A stretch of DNA of 64,000 nucleotides from Flammeovirgaceae bacterium UBA4659 (lineage in GTDB: Bacteria > Bacteroidota > Bacteroidia > Cytophagales > Cyclobacteriaceae). The translations under genes were made by a program, and so were the position numbers. Shown here piece after piece: positions 27,294 to 36,525 of this stretch. The notes beneath the pieces were generated by a model. It was not told where the DNA came from, did no database searches, and saw only the letters and a program-made list of their open reading frames with translations. Where the stretch lies: assembly GCA_002405445.1 (NCBI GenBank), contig DHLV01000047.1, positions 26,462-90,461 of the forward strand, in the 5' to 3' direction. Positions within the stretch are counted from its first letter, which is position 1; every line of letters starts with the position of its first letter.

Positions 27294-29195
27294 ATGGCAG
27301 AAGTGGCAGAAAAAGGCAGTATTTCCATCCATACTGAGAACATTTTTCCGATCATCAAGAAGTTCCTCTACTCAGACCACGAGATATTTTTGCGTGAGCT
27401 GGTAAGCAATGCGGTGGACGCCACCCAAAAGCTCAAAAAACTGGCTTCGCTGGGCGAATTCAACGGTGAACTGGGCGACCTTAAAATCGAAGTGAGCTTT
27501 GATAAGAAGAACAGTACCATTACCGTCAGCGACAAAGGCTTGGGCATGACGGGCGATGAGATCAAAAAATATATCAACCAAATCGCTTTTTCTGGCGCCA
27601 CCGAGTTTGTTGAGAAATTCAAAGACAAAGGCGATGCAAAAGACATTATCGGCAAATTTGGTTTAGGATTCTATTCCGCCTTTATGGTGGCCGATAAAGT
27701 AGAGGTGGTTTCTAAATCCTACAAAGACGGCACACAAGGCGCCCGCTGGGAATGTGATGGCTCTACCGAATTTGAATTATCCCCCGATAAAAAAGTTACA
27801 CGCGGCACGGATGTGATCCTGCATATCAACAAAGACTCTGAAGAGTTTTTGGACGAGTATCGATTGAAAGGCATTTTAGAAAAGTACTGCAGGTTCTTGC
27901 CTGTAGAAATCAAATTCGGTACAAAAGATGAAAGCGTTGAAGATGGAGTTGACAAAGACAACAAGCCGAAATACAAAACCGTTACCACCGATCGAATTAT
28001 CAACAATACTTCACCGATCTGGGCAAAAGCACCACTCGAGTTAAAGGATGAAGATTACCTGAAGTTTTACAAAGAATTGTATCCGTTCTCTGAAGACCCT
28101 CTTTTTTGGATCCACCTGAACGTAGATTATCCTTTCAATCTCACAGGAGTCCTCTACTTCCCCAAAATCAAAAATGATTTTGAAATCCAGCGAAACAAGA
28201 TTCAACTCTACTCACGCCAGGTATTTATTACGGATGAGGTAAAAGATGTTGTGCCTGATTTCTTAATGCTGCTGCACGGAGTGCTGGATTCTCCTGATAT
28301 TCCACTCAATGTATCCCGCAGCTATTTGCAGAGTGATTCGAATGTGAAAAAAATCAGTTCGCACATCACAAAAAAGGTAGCCGATAAATTGGTGGACATG
28401 TTCATTAAAGACCGCAAAGAATTTGAAAAGAAGTGGGATGACATTGCGGTGTTTGTTCGGTACGGCATGATCAGCGATGAAAAATTCTATGATAAGTCAA
28501 AAGAGTTTTCGTTGTTGAAAAATGTGGACGGCCAATATTTCACCATGAATGAGTATGCCGACAAGGTAAAGCCCAACCAAACCGATAAAGACGGCAATGT
28601 GATTTATCTCTACACCACCGACAAAGGAAAACAGGATGCTTTCATCCAAGCCGCCAAAGAAAAGGCATATGATGTGCTGATGATGGATGGGGTGCTGGAC
28701 AGCCACTTCATCGGTAATTTGGAACAGAAACTCGAAAAGACGCAGCTCAAACGCGTGGACAGCGAAATTATCGATAAGTTGATTACGAAGTCTGACGCGG
28801 TAGCCAGCGTTTTGAGCAAGGAAGAGGAGGAGCAAGTGAAAGGCATTTTTGAAAAGGCCATCAACAACAAGGCGATGACGTTGGCTATTGAATCATTGTC
28901 GCCCAATGATTTGCCAGTAACCATCACCATGAGTGAGTGGATGCGCAGAATGAAAGACATGGCTCGCACGGGAGGTGGTGGAGGCATGGCCTTTATGGGA
29001 AGCATGCCTGATAGCTACAACGTAGCGATTAATGGCAACCATGCGATTGTGCAGAAAATTCTGAAGGCGGAAAATGAAGAGCAAAAAACAAAACTCGCCA
29101 AGCAAGCCTATGATTTGGGATTGCTTTCGCAGAATTTGTTAACAGGAGCGGACCTCACAAGCTTCATTAAGCGGAGCGTAGAGTTGGTGGGCTAA
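27294..29195 (+). CDS. htpG: Molecular chaperone HtpG (Hsp90)
   Basis: Cytosolic Hsp90 of 633 residues, an ATP-dependent chaperone. The N-terminal GHKL ATPase motifs are present: FLRELVSNAVDATQK, SDKGLGMTGDEIKKYI, GKFGLGFYSAFMVADKV. The middle domain contains LNVSRSYLQSD with the catalytic arginine, and the C-terminal dimerisation domain is complete. The ATG at 27294 starts the family-like MAEVAEKGSISIHTENIFP; an ATG 39 bases upstream is possible. A stem-loop with a T-tract ends the gene. Confidence 0.97.
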   Translation: MAEVAEKGSISIHTENIFPIIKKFLYSDHEIFLRELVSNAVDATQKLKKLASLGEFNGELGDLKIEVSFDKKNSTITVSDKGLGMTGDEIKKYINQIAFSGATEFVEKFKDKGDAKDIIGKFGLGFYSAFMVADKVEVVSKSYKDGTQGARWECDGSTEFELSPDKKVTRGTDVILHINKDSEEFLDEYRLKGILEKYCRFLPVEIKFGTKDESVEDGVDKDNKPKYKTVTTDRIINNTSPIWAKAPLELKDEDYLKFYKELYPFSEDPLFWIHLNVDYPFNLTGVLYFPKIKNDFEIQRNKIQLYSRQVFITDEVKDVVPDFLMLLHGVLDSPDIPLNVSRSYLQSDSNVKKISSHITKKVADKLVDMFIKDRKEFEKKWDDIAVFVRYGMISDEKFYDKSKEFSLLKNVDGQYFTMNEYADKVKPNQTDKDGNVIYLYTTDKGKQDAFIQAAKEKAYDVLMMDGVLDSHFIGNLEQKLEKTQLKRVDSEIIDKLITKSDAVASVLSKEEEEQVKGIFEKAINNKAMTLAIESLSPNDLPVTITMSEWMRRMKDMARTGGGGGMAFMGSMPDSYNVAINGNHAIVQKILKAENEEQKTKLAKQAYDLGLLSQNLLTGADLTSFIKRSVELVG

Positions 29196-29217
29196 GTGCC
29201 GCGAGTGTAATTTAAGA

Positions 29218-29246
29218 TTGCGCTTAGGTCGAGAATGCTATTTTTG
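29218..29246 (+). promoter_or_regulatory. Promoter of the M14 peptidase gene
   Basis: TTG at 29218-29220 and TATTTTTG at 29239-29246 are 18 bases apart and fit the Bacteroidota sigma-ABfr pattern (TTG, then TAnnTTTG). Transcription would begin near 29252, inside the stem-loop that appears to terminate htpG, giving a leader of under 20 bases. Confidence 0.6.
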
Positions 29247-29269
29247 CACTTGACTTAAGTGCATTTTTT
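29245..29269 (+). terminator. Stem-loop with T-tract after htpG
   Basis: TGCACTT (29245-29251) pairs perfectly with AAGTGCA (29257-29263) around a five-base loop and is followed by six Ts directly before the next ATG. It sits 50 bases after the htpG stop. The stem is short and AT-rich, so termination strength is uncertain; it overlaps the start site of the next promoter. Confidence 0.55.
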
Positions 29270-31792
29270 ATGAATAAATTTTTATTAGTCGCATTCTCGT
29301 TACTGTCTTTTTTCTCATTCTCTCAATCGATTCAATCCCCTTCCGAATTTTTGGGTTATGAATTAGGCGACCGCTTTACCCGCCACCACCGGGTGGTGGA
29401 ATATTTTGAGTATGTAGATGAAGCAAGCCCCGTTGTGCGCACACAACAATATGGCGAAACCTACGAGCACCGGCCTTTGATTTATACCATTGTTGCTTCA
29501 GCAGAAAATTTTAGTAAACTGGAACAGATCCGTTTAGATAACCTGCGCAGGTCAGGTTTAGCCGAAGGTTTTCCATCAACTAAAGTAGCGATCGTGTGGA
29601 TGAGCTTTAATGTGCACGGAAACGAAGCCAATAGCATGGAGGCAGCTATGAAGATACTGTATGAGCTGGTGAACCCCGCCAACGCCAAAACAAAGGAATG
29701 GCTCAAAAATACCGTGGTCATTTTAGACCCCTGCATCAACCCGGATGGCCGCGACAGGTATGCAAATTTTTACAATCAATATGGTAACAACCCACCCAAT
29801 GCAGACCCGCAGGCGCGCGAGCATGCCGAGCCTTGGCCACGCGGAAGATCAAACCATTACCTCTTTGACTTAAACCGCGACTGGGCATGGCTTACCCAGG
29901 CCGAGTCACAGGCACGCATCCAGCTTTACCACCAGTGGATGCCACATGTGCATGTAGATTACCACGAGCAGGGCTACAACTCGCCCTACTACTTCGCACC
30001 CGCAGCAGAGCCCTACCACGATGTGATCAGCAATTGGCAGCGCGAATTCCAAAATTCCATTGGCCAAAGCAACGCAAAATATTTTGATGAACAAGGCTGG
30101 CTGTATTTTACCAAGGAGCGATTCGACTTGTATTACCCGAGCTACGGTGATACCTACCCCACTTATAGCGGTGCTATTGGCATGACGTACGAAAAGGGCG
30201 GTATTAACGCAGGATTGGTGGTAACCACCAACGAAGGCGAGCCGTTGACCCTCAAAGACAGGCTTACCCACCATTTTACAACCGCTATGAGTACGCTCGA
30301 AGTGTCTTCCACAAATGCTAATCGGTTAGTCGATGAGTTTGAAAAGTATTTCAAAGAAAATCTGAACGCTCCCACAGCGCCCTACAAAAGCTACGTGATC
30401 AAAGCCGGTAATCATCCTGATAAGTTGAAGAGGCTTACGGAATGGTTGACAAATCACTACATCAAATTTGGGCATGCTGCTGCCAAGTCCTTGCGCGGTT
30501 TTGACTACCAAACACAAAGTATCAATGCATTCAACTTGTCGGGCGATGACATTGTTGTAAACGTGTACCAGCCAAAGGGCAGGCTAGTTACTACCTTGTT
30601 CGAGCCAACTTCCCGCTTGGCAGACTCACTCACCTACGACATCACCGCATGGAATGTGATATACAGTTATGACCTCAATGCTTATGCGGTGAGTGAAAAA
30701 CTGAACGTCACCAAACCCTATCAACACAGCCAGCCCGCTGACGCAAACATCTCCTCAAAACCTTATGCATATTTGTTTGAATACAAAAGCCTGCAGGACG
30801 TAGCTTTTTTAGCCACTTTAATGAAACAAGGGGTGAAAGTGCGCAAGGCGACTCGTCAATTTAGACTCGATAATCAAACGTTTGAGCCCGGCACGTTAAT
30901 CGTGACGCGGTATGGCAATGAAACGAAACCAGACTTTGACAACGTGGTGTCATTGCTGGCGAAGAAACATGGAAGAACCCCTTATGCCGCCAACACGGGT
31001 CTGGTGGCAGCAGGTGCAGATTTCGGTTCGTCTGATGTGGCACTGATCAAGTCTCCAAAAATAGCAGTGTTGGGTGGCGACCAAACGGCATCGCTGAGCC
31101 ATGGTGAGGTATGGCACTTCTTCGAGCAGCAAGTTCACTATCCCGTTACCATCATTGGAACAGATCAATTCAAAAACATCGATTTGTGGCAGTATCATGT
31201 TTTGGTGGTGCCAGATGGCAATTACAAGATATTTGACGAAGGCACATTGAGTATGGTGGAGCGATGGGTTTCAGATGGTGGGCGCCTGATCGCCATTGCA
31301 AGCGCCAACAATGCGTTCGCAGAAAAAAAAGGTTTTGCGCTGAAAGAATTCGCCAATGAAGATAGCAGAAAGAAATCTGAGAAGGATGAAAAAGAAGTGA
31401 ATGAAAGAAATGCGTTATTGGCCTACCACGATGCTGAGCGCAGGGACTTAAGTAACAGTATATTTGGTGCCGTTTACAAGTTGCCAATTGATAACACACA
31501 TCCCCTTGCATTTGGTGTAGGTACCCATTACTTCTCATTGCGAACTAATACACTTCGTTTTGGCTATCTGGAAAAAGGCTGGAATGTGGCAACGATGCGG
31601 GGCAAGCAAAAGCCATTGATTGGCTTTGCCGGCACGCAAGCCAACAAAGCGCTGGAAAACAGTTTGGTTTTTGGCGTGGAAGACAAAGGTAAAGGCCAGG
31701 TGGTTTACCTGGTTGACAATCCGCTTTTCCGCGCATTTTGGGAAAATGGAAAAATGATTTTCGCCAATGCCGTTTTTATGGTCGGCAATTGA
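29270..31792 (+). CDS. Secreted M14 family zinc carboxypeptidase
   Basis: An 840-residue exported metallopeptidase. A signal peptide (MNKFLLVAFSLLSFFSFSQS) precedes the M14 domain with zinc ligands H116 and E119 in NVHGNEANS, the substrate-binding NPDGRDR near 157, FDLNRDWAWL near 200 and the third ligand histidine near 232 in HVDYHEQGYN. The C-terminal half (about 560-800) looks like a glutamine-amidotransferase-like Rossmann domain (DLWQYHVLVVPDGNY, VERWVSDGGRLIAIA), common in this Bacteroidota subgroup. It probably degrades extracellular peptides for nutrition. Confidence 0.92.
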   Translation: MNKFLLVAFSLLSFFSFSQSIQSPSEFLGYELGDRFTRHHRVVEYFEYVDEASPVVRTQQYGETYEHRPLIYTIVASAENFSKLEQIRLDNLRRSGLAEGFPSTKVAIVWMSFNVHGNEANSMEAAMKILYELVNPANAKTKEWLKNTVVILDPCINPDGRDRYANFYNQYGNNPPNADPQAREHAEPWPRGRSNHYLFDLNRDWAWLTQAESQARIQLYHQWMPHVHVDYHEQGYNSPYYFAPAAEPYHDVISNWQREFQNSIGQSNAKYFDEQGWLYFTKERFDLYYPSYGDTYPTYSGAIGMTYEKGGINAGLVVTTNEGEPLTLKDRLTHHFTTAMSTLEVSSTNANRLVDEFEKYFKENLNAPTAPYKSYVIKAGNHPDKLKRLTEWLTNHYIKFGHAAAKSLRGFDYQTQSINAFNLSGDDIVVNVYQPKGRLVTTLFEPTSRLADSLTYDITAWNVIYSYDLNAYAVSEKLNVTKPYQHSQPADANISSKPYAYLFEYKSLQDVAFLATLMKQGVKVRKATRQFRLDNQTFEPGTLIVTRYGNETKPDFDNVVSLLAKKHGRTPYAANTGLVAAGADFGSSDVALIKSPKIAVLGGDQTASLSHGEVWHFFEQQVHYPVTIIGTDQFKNIDLWQYHVLVVPDGNYKIFDEGTLSMVERWVSDGGRLIAIASANNAFAEKKGFALKEFANEDSRKKSEKDEKEVNERNALLAYHDAERRDLSNSIFGAVYKLPIDNTHPLAFGVGTHYFSLRTNTLRFGYLEKGWNVATMRGKQKPLIGFAGTQANKALENSLVFGVEDKGKGQVVYLVDNPLFRAFWENGKMIFANAVFMVGN

Positions 31793-31837
31793 AGATTGAA
31801 GAATGAGGAAGGAGAAATTTGGGGTGACGATCCCGGG

Positions 31838-31882
31838 GAAGTTCATGTAGGTGAACTTCGCAAACATTAACGCAAAATGTTT
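31838..31882. terminator. Two stem-loops between convergent genes
   Basis: GAAGTTCA (31838-31845) pairs with TGAACTTC (31852-31859) around a six-base loop. Three bases later AAACATT (31862-31868) pairs with AATGTTT (31876-31882). Both lie between the stop codons of the convergent M14 peptidase gene and a small minus-strand gene, and the second ends in an A/T-rich tract usable from either side. A bidirectional terminator is the likely role. Confidence 0.5.
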
Positions 31883-32076
31883 TAAGCGGCTAACTGCAAA
31901 CCCTTTTTGCTTTGGCGCAGTGCCTGACGGATTTCCTTCATCGCCATTTTTTTGTCGATGGTGGTTTGTTCCGTTTGGTGGAGAAGGCCTTTGATGTACA
32001 CAAGAACTTCTTCCATTTGCACTTTGTCCATTGCATCCAAGCTTTGCAGGATCGCAAGTTTTGGTGATTGTGTCAT
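31882..32076 (-). CDS. Small hypothetical protein, 64 residues
   Basis: Not recognised as a named family. It is a soluble, probably all-helical protein: LAILQSLDAMDKVQMEEVLVYIKGLLHQ followed after a short linker by DKKMAMKEIRQALRQSKKGLQLAA. The amphipathic spacing and the first helix resemble antitoxin-like or small adaptor proteins, but no toxin partner is adjacent. It diverges from the glycosyltransferase gene and runs convergently into the M14 peptidase gene. Confidence 0.55.
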   Translation of the reverse strand: MTQSPKLAILQSLDAMDKVQMEEVLVYIKGLLHQTEQTTIDKKMAMKEIRQALRQSKKGLQLAA

Positions 32077-32229
32077 GACAATTAGTGGTTGTCGGTGTAA
32101 ATAACGTAAAAGAATGCTGTGCGGTTCAACCTTTTATGCGCGATTTAACAAAAAGATAACCAGGTAGTCATACTTCAGGCAAAATCCCTGAATTTTTGCC
32201 TTACGAAATGCACATTTTGTTGTCTCTCT

Positions 32230-32237
32230 TATATTTG
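32230..32237 (+). promoter_or_regulatory. TAnnTTTG -7 box for the glycosyltransferase gene
   Basis: TATATTTG is a full match to the Bacteroidota -7 consensus, eight bases before the GTG start codon. Transcription would begin at or very near the start codon. A correctly spaced -33 box was not found. Confidence 0.5.
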
Positions 32238-32245
32238 AATTAAAA

Positions 32246-33418
32246 GTGAAAGTATTACTTCTCCATCAACATTATCACTCACCTCAAGAAGGTGGCGCAA
32301 TTCGTTCGTATTACCTCACACAAGCTTTGGTTGCCAGAGGAATCAAAGTAACGATCATCACCACGCACAATGAAAGCGATCACCAACGGAAACTTGAGGG
32401 AGGAGTTGAAATACACTTTTTACCCGTTCCCTACGAAAATAAGTTTGCATTTTCGGCCCGCATTCTTTCGTTTGTTAAGTACACGTGGAAGGCCTCTCGC
32501 CTAGGCATCAGTTTGGGCCGGTTCGATTTCTGCTATGCAGTTTCAGTGCCGCTCACCGTGGGTATTGCTGCGATGTGGATCAAAAGCCGATTAGGTATTC
32601 CGTATATTTTTGAAGTGGGCGATCTTTGGCCGGAGGCCCCTATTCAAATGGGCGTAGTGAAAAATTCGTTGCTACAGAAATCGTTGTACGCCTTGGAGAG
32701 AAGAATTTATCAATCAGCGTATTCCGTTGTGGCATTATCACCTCCCATACAACAATACGTTGAGGGCAAGATCCCGGGCAAGAAAGTTCACCTGATTCCC
32801 AACATGGCCGACTGCGAATATTTCGGCACAAGCGAAAAGCCTGCTACCAAAAATCAATTGGGCATAGATCCAACCAAGTTTACAGTAGCTTACATTGGTG
32901 CCATCGGCATTGCCAACGGGCTGGATTATTTTTTGGAATGCGCCAACACAGCGCGCAAGGCACGTATACCCGTGCAGTTTGTATTGATGGGCGCTGGCGC
33001 GGAACTGGATCGGTTGAAAGCAGCGAGCGAGAAATTGGGGCTTACCAATCTGTTGATCATCGACTTTGGCAATCGCGAAAAGGTAAAACAAGTGTTGGCT
33101 TACACCGATGCATGTTTTGTTTGCTACAAAAATGTGCCTGTGTTGCAAACCGGTTCGCCCAACAAATATTTTGATGCGCTGGCAGCGGGCAAACTGGTGA
33201 TCATCAACTTTGGTGGTTGGATCAAGTCAGAAATTGAGTCTGAGAAATGCGGTGTGGCACTGGATGCACAACATCCGTCTGATTTTGTGGGAAGGGTCAC
33301 TCCTTTTATCACCGATGCGCAATTGTTGAAACAATATCAGAATCATGCCCGCGGTGTGGCCGAGAAGAAGTATTCGCGTGCAGCGTTATCTGAGCAGTTT
33401 GCCAAAGTTTTTCAGTAA
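32246..33418 (+). CDS. Glycosyltransferase family 4 (GT-B fold)
   Basis: A 390-residue enzyme with GT4 features: the N-terminal KVLLLHQHYHSPQEGGAIR acceptor domain, HLIPNMADCEYF linking the domains, and the C-terminal donor site with AYIGAIGIANGLDYFLE, RLKAASEKLGLTNL and QTGSPNKYFDALAAGKL, which holds the acidic EX7E-region equivalent in altered form. It transfers a sugar from a nucleotide donor, probably for surface polysaccharide or glycolipid. Translation starts at a GTG. No other polysaccharide genes are adjacent, and a 56-residue small gene follows. Confidence 0.9.
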   Translation: MKVLLLHQHYHSPQEGGAIRSYYLTQALVARGIKVTIITTHNESDHQRKLEGGVEIHFLPVPYENKFAFSARILSFVKYTWKASRLGISLGRFDFCYAVSVPLTVGIAAMWIKSRLGIPYIFEVGDLWPEAPIQMGVVKNSLLQKSLYALERRIYQSAYSVVALSPPIQQYVEGKIPGKKVHLIPNMADCEYFGTSEKPATKNQLGIDPTKFTVAYIGAIGIANGLDYFLECANTARKARIPVQFVLMGAGAELDRLKAASEKLGLTNLLIIDFGNREKVKQVLAYTDACFVCYKNVPVLQTGSPNKYFDALAAGKLVIINFGGWIKSEIESEKCGVALDAQHPSDFVGRVTPFITDAQLLKQYQNHARGVAEKKYSRAALSEQFAKVFQ

Positions 33419-33427
33419 CTTGTAACC

Positions 33428-33598
33428 ATGCAGAGACAAAAACACGATCATTCAAAATCAAAGGAGCCGAAAAAGCATTTGAGCCATTCTCTGCCAAAGG
33501 AAAAATCATCCATTGGCAAACAGCAAGAGCCGGAAAACCCATTTGATTTTGGGTGCCTGCCTAAGCGGGATTTGAAGAAGAACTTAGGGTGTGGATGA
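33428..33598 (+). CDS. Small conserved protein with FDFG/DLKKNLGCG C-terminus
   Basis: A 56-residue protein beginning nine bases after the glycosyltransferase stop. The first two thirds are polar and lysine-rich; the C-terminus reads NPFDFGCLPKRDLKKNLGCG, a signature I recall from small unnamed Bacteroidota proteins (FDFGG.P.RDLKKNLGCG). The function is unknown. The short spacing suggests co-transcription with the glycosyltransferase. The clustered C-terminal glycine and cysteine residues suggest a conserved binding or modification tail. Confidence 0.7.
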   Translation: MQRQKHDHSKSKEPKKHLSHSLPKEKSSIGKQQEPENPFDFGCLPKRDLKKNLGCG

Positions 33599-33638
33599 TT
33601 TCAAAAAAGAAGAAGCATTCTTCGAAATTGCGAACATA

Positions 33639-36080
33639 CTAAATCCCCTCCGCAAAAAAGACGCGTTTCACCCGCTCACTCGTATTTGTTAAAATCTCGT
33701 AGGGAATTGTTCCCAGCCGCTGCGCCACTTCATGAATGGGCAGACCTTCACCAAAAATGATTACCTCGTCACCTTCACGTGCGCCCAGCCCCGTCACATC
33801 GATCATGGTCATGTCCATGCACACATTGCCTACCACGGGCGCGCGCTGGCCATTCACCAACACTACACCTTTGCCTCCGCTAAACCCCCTGCTGAATCCG
33901 TCAGCATAGCCAATGGCAATGGTGGCGAGTTGAATGTCATGTTCGGGTGTGCCCTTTCTGCCATAGCCAACCGTTTCACCTTTTGTGATCGTCCGTATTT
34001 GTGAGATAACGGTTTTGAGAGTCGCTACGGGTTGCAATTGCAAAAGCGGTTCATCGGTTGGGTTTACGCCATACAAACCGATGCCCAAGCGCACCATGTC
34101 CATCTGCAAATCGGGCAACCGCAATATACCAGGGGAATTGAGTATATGCCGCAACGGTTTGATGTTGAGTGGCCGTGTGAGCGATATGTAAAATTGTTGG
34201 AAGAGATTGAATTGCGCCTGTGAAAAACCATCGTGTACCGCTTCATCTGCACCGGCCAGGTGTGAGAAAACTGAGGCCACTCTAACATTTGGATTGGATT
34301 GCAACATCGAAACGATGTCAGATACATCTTCTTGTTCAAAGCCCAGGCGGTGCATGCCCGTATCCGTTTCAATGTGGACGGTGGCCGGTTGATTGCCAAC
34401 AAATTCCAAAAAAGACGTGAGCATTTTCAGGTTGTACAGCACGGGCTCCAGCCGATATTCAAGTATATGTTGAAAACTCTCTTCCGCAGGATTCATGACC
34501 ATGATGGGTAACGCGATGTTGTTCTTTCGCAGTTCCACACCTTCATCGGCATAGGCTACGCCCAAGTAATCTACCTGGTGGTATTGCAACAGGTTGGCCA
34601 CTTCTTCACTGCCGCTGCCGTAGGCAAATGCTTTTACCATTGCCATCAACTTCACGCCCGGCTTTAATTTTGATTTGAACAAGTTGAGGTTATGCACCAT
34701 TTTGTTCAAGTCAATTTCCATTACTGTGCCGTGTACCTTGCGCTGCAGCACCCGCACGATTTTTTCAAATTGAAATAGACGCGCCCCCTTTACCAAAATC
34801 ACTTCGCTGTCAAAATTCTCCCACGCGCGCGAAGCCAAAAACGATTCGGTAGAATCAAAAAATAACGCGCTGACGGTAAAACGTTTTGAGTTTGCCTTTA
34901 ACGTCTTGCCAATGCCTATCAAGCGGGTGACGTTGCTGGATTGAATGAGTGCGGCAATCTTGCCTGTCAGTTCCTCATCGCTCAACCCCGATTGCAGGAT
35001 ATCAGACAGGATCAACGTCTTTTTCTTTTTTTGTTGGCTTGCCAGGAAATCCAAACTAATACGCAGCCCCGCCAAGTCGTTGTTGTACGTGTCGTCAATC
35101 AACTGGCAGTGGTTGATGCCCTGTTTCAACTCTAACCGCATGGCTACTGACTTCAACTGATAGAGCCGTTGTTGGATGCCGTTGCCCGCATCACCCAAGT
35201 ACAACATCATGGCGGTGCAGTGCAGCGCGTTTTCAATCGAAGCGGCATCGTGAAAGGGGAGCGCCAATTGAAATACCGCATCGCGATAACGCACTTGATA
35301 CTTTGTTCCAATTGCATTGATTTTGATATCAGCGCCCGGGCTGTTTCCCCAAGTTAAAGCTGGCAGCTTTGATGCCTGCACTTCTTGGTGAATCGCTTGG
35401 TGATCGATGCAGTAGATCAGCGTATTTACATTTTTGAAAAGCCTCAGTTTTTCAGCAATTTTTTGTTGCCGTGATGCGAAGCCCTCATCATGCGCTGTGC
35501 CAATGTTGGTAAAAATGCCGATGGTGGGCTGTATGATCTGCTCCAGCCTTTCCATTTCGTTGGGCTTGGAAATGCCCGCCTCAAAAATACCCAACTGATG
35601 GTGCGCCTGCATTTGCCAAACCGATAGGGGCACGCCAAGTTGCGAATTATAGCTGCCCGGGTTTTTCACCACACTGCGGTCGGGTGACAGCATTTGGTAC
35701 AACCACTCTTTGATGATGGTTTTGGCATTGCTCCCCGTGATACCGACAACGGGCATAGAAAACTGCTTGCGGTGGTAAATGGCCAACCGCTGAATCGCCT
35801 CTATGCATGAGCTTACCAAAAGTACATTTGCCTGTGGCAGCGCTTGCACATCTGTCGGTTTTTCTACCACAAACTGCCGCACGCCCATTTGATAAAGTTC
35901 TTTTAAATGTGTGTGACCATCGTGGCGTTGGCCTGCGATGGCGAAGAACACCGACCCATCGGCAACGACAGACTTTCGGCTGTCGGTGAGCAGGGTTTGC
36001 ACAGGCCGGTCTTCTACAAGTTGTAACACACGGCCATGTGTGATAGCGGGCAGTTGGGAGAATATCATCGCTGAGTACAT
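33639..36080 (-). CDS. Bifunctional MurF ligase / alanine racemase
   Basis: An 813-residue fusion typical of Bacteroidota. Residues to about 450 form a MurF-type Mur ligase, which adds D-Ala-D-Ala to the UDP-MurNAc-tripeptide (GITGSNAKTIIKEWL, SYNSQLGVPLSVWQ, DDTYNNDLAGLRISL). The remainder is an alanine racemase: PLP lysine in MVKAFAYGSGS, IETDTGMHRLGF, catalytic tyrosine in IGYADGFSRG and VCMDMTMID. Fusing both steps couples D-alanine supply to its use in peptidoglycan. The MurF P-loop has Ala where Gly is usual (SNAKT). The start at 36080 has GAAGAG just upstream. Confidence 0.94.
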   Translation of the reverse strand: MYSAMIFSQLPAITHGRVLQLVEDRPVQTLLTDSRKSVVADGSVFFAIAGQRHDGHTHLKELYQMGVRQFVVEKPTDVQALPQANVLLVSSCIEAIQRLAIYHRKQFSMPVVGITGSNAKTIIKEWLYQMLSPDRSVVKNPGSYNSQLGVPLSVWQMQAHHQLGIFEAGISKPNEMERLEQIIQPTIGIFTNIGTAHDEGFASRQQKIAEKLRLFKNVNTLIYCIDHQAIHQEVQASKLPALTWGNSPGADIKINAIGTKYQVRYRDAVFQLALPFHDAASIENALHCTAMMLYLGDAGNGIQQRLYQLKSVAMRLELKQGINHCQLIDDTYNNDLAGLRISLDFLASQQKKKKTLILSDILQSGLSDEELTGKIAALIQSSNVTRLIGIGKTLKANSKRFTVSALFFDSTESFLASRAWENFDSEVILVKGARLFQFEKIVRVLQRKVHGTVMEIDLNKMVHNLNLFKSKLKPGVKLMAMVKAFAYGSGSEEVANLLQYHQVDYLGVAYADEGVELRKNNIALPIMVMNPAEESFQHILEYRLEPVLYNLKMLTSFLEFVGNQPATVHIETDTGMHRLGFEQEDVSDIVSMLQSNPNVRVASVFSHLAGADEAVHDGFSQAQFNLFQQFYISLTRPLNIKPLRHILNSPGILRLPDLQMDMVRLGIGLYGVNPTDEPLLQLQPVATLKTVISQIRTITKGETVGYGRKGTPEHDIQLATIAIGYADGFSRGFSGGKGVVLVNGQRAPVVGNVCMDMTMIDVTGLGAREGDEVIIFGEGLPIHEVAQRLGTIPYEILTNTSERVKRVFFAEGI

Positions 36081-36120
36081 TGGCTCTTCATGCAGGTTAT
36101 TCCGCGTCTCAGGGGCAAAA

Positions 36121-36453
36121 CTAAAACAACTTCGCCCCATTCGGCACCGGCTTGTCGACCGAAGTGAGCACCACATTCCCGTTTTCGTCTGGGAAGCCGG
36201 TCATCAGCACTTCAGAAATGAAGGCGGCAATCTGTTTGGTTGGAAAATTGACCACACAGGCCACCTGCTTCCCAATAAGGTCGGCCGGCCGGTAGTGTTG
36301 GGTAATCTGTGCGCTTGTTTTCTTAACCCCGATTTCTGGCCCCAAATCGACCCAAACCTTGTTGGCGGGCTTTTTTACCCCCTCAAAAGGCTCAGCTTTC
36401 ACAATGGTGCCTGCCCTCAAGTCAACTTTTGCAAAACCATCCCATGTTATCAT
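36121..36453 (-). CDS. csaA: CsaA-like tRNA-binding domain protein
   Basis: A 110-residue single-domain protein with the EMAP-II/Trbp111-like OB fold. MITWDGFAKVDLRAGTIV at the N-terminus, KKTSAQITQHY in the middle and KPVPNGAKLF at the C-terminus match CsaA closely in sequence and length. CsaA dimers bind tRNA-like structures and have been linked to a chaperone role in protein export. It is upstream of murF-alr on the same strand, 40 bases apart. Confidence 0.9.
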   Translation of the reverse strand: MITWDGFAKVDLRAGTIVKAEPFEGVKKPANKVWVDLGPEIGVKKTSAQITQHYRPADLIGKQVACVVNFPTKQIAAFISEVLMTGFPDENGNVVLTSVDKPVPNGAKLF

Positions 36454-36525
36454 TTCAAAAAAAATTCTAACTTAGCACTCCAGACCGCTAAAAGTAATAC
36501 CGCACGTTTCAAAGTTTACACTACA

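Noticed and set aside
35938-36525. Upstream extension of the small secreted protein at 36526
   Set aside because: It runs antisense through murF-alr and csaA and would bury the signal peptide that starts at 36526.
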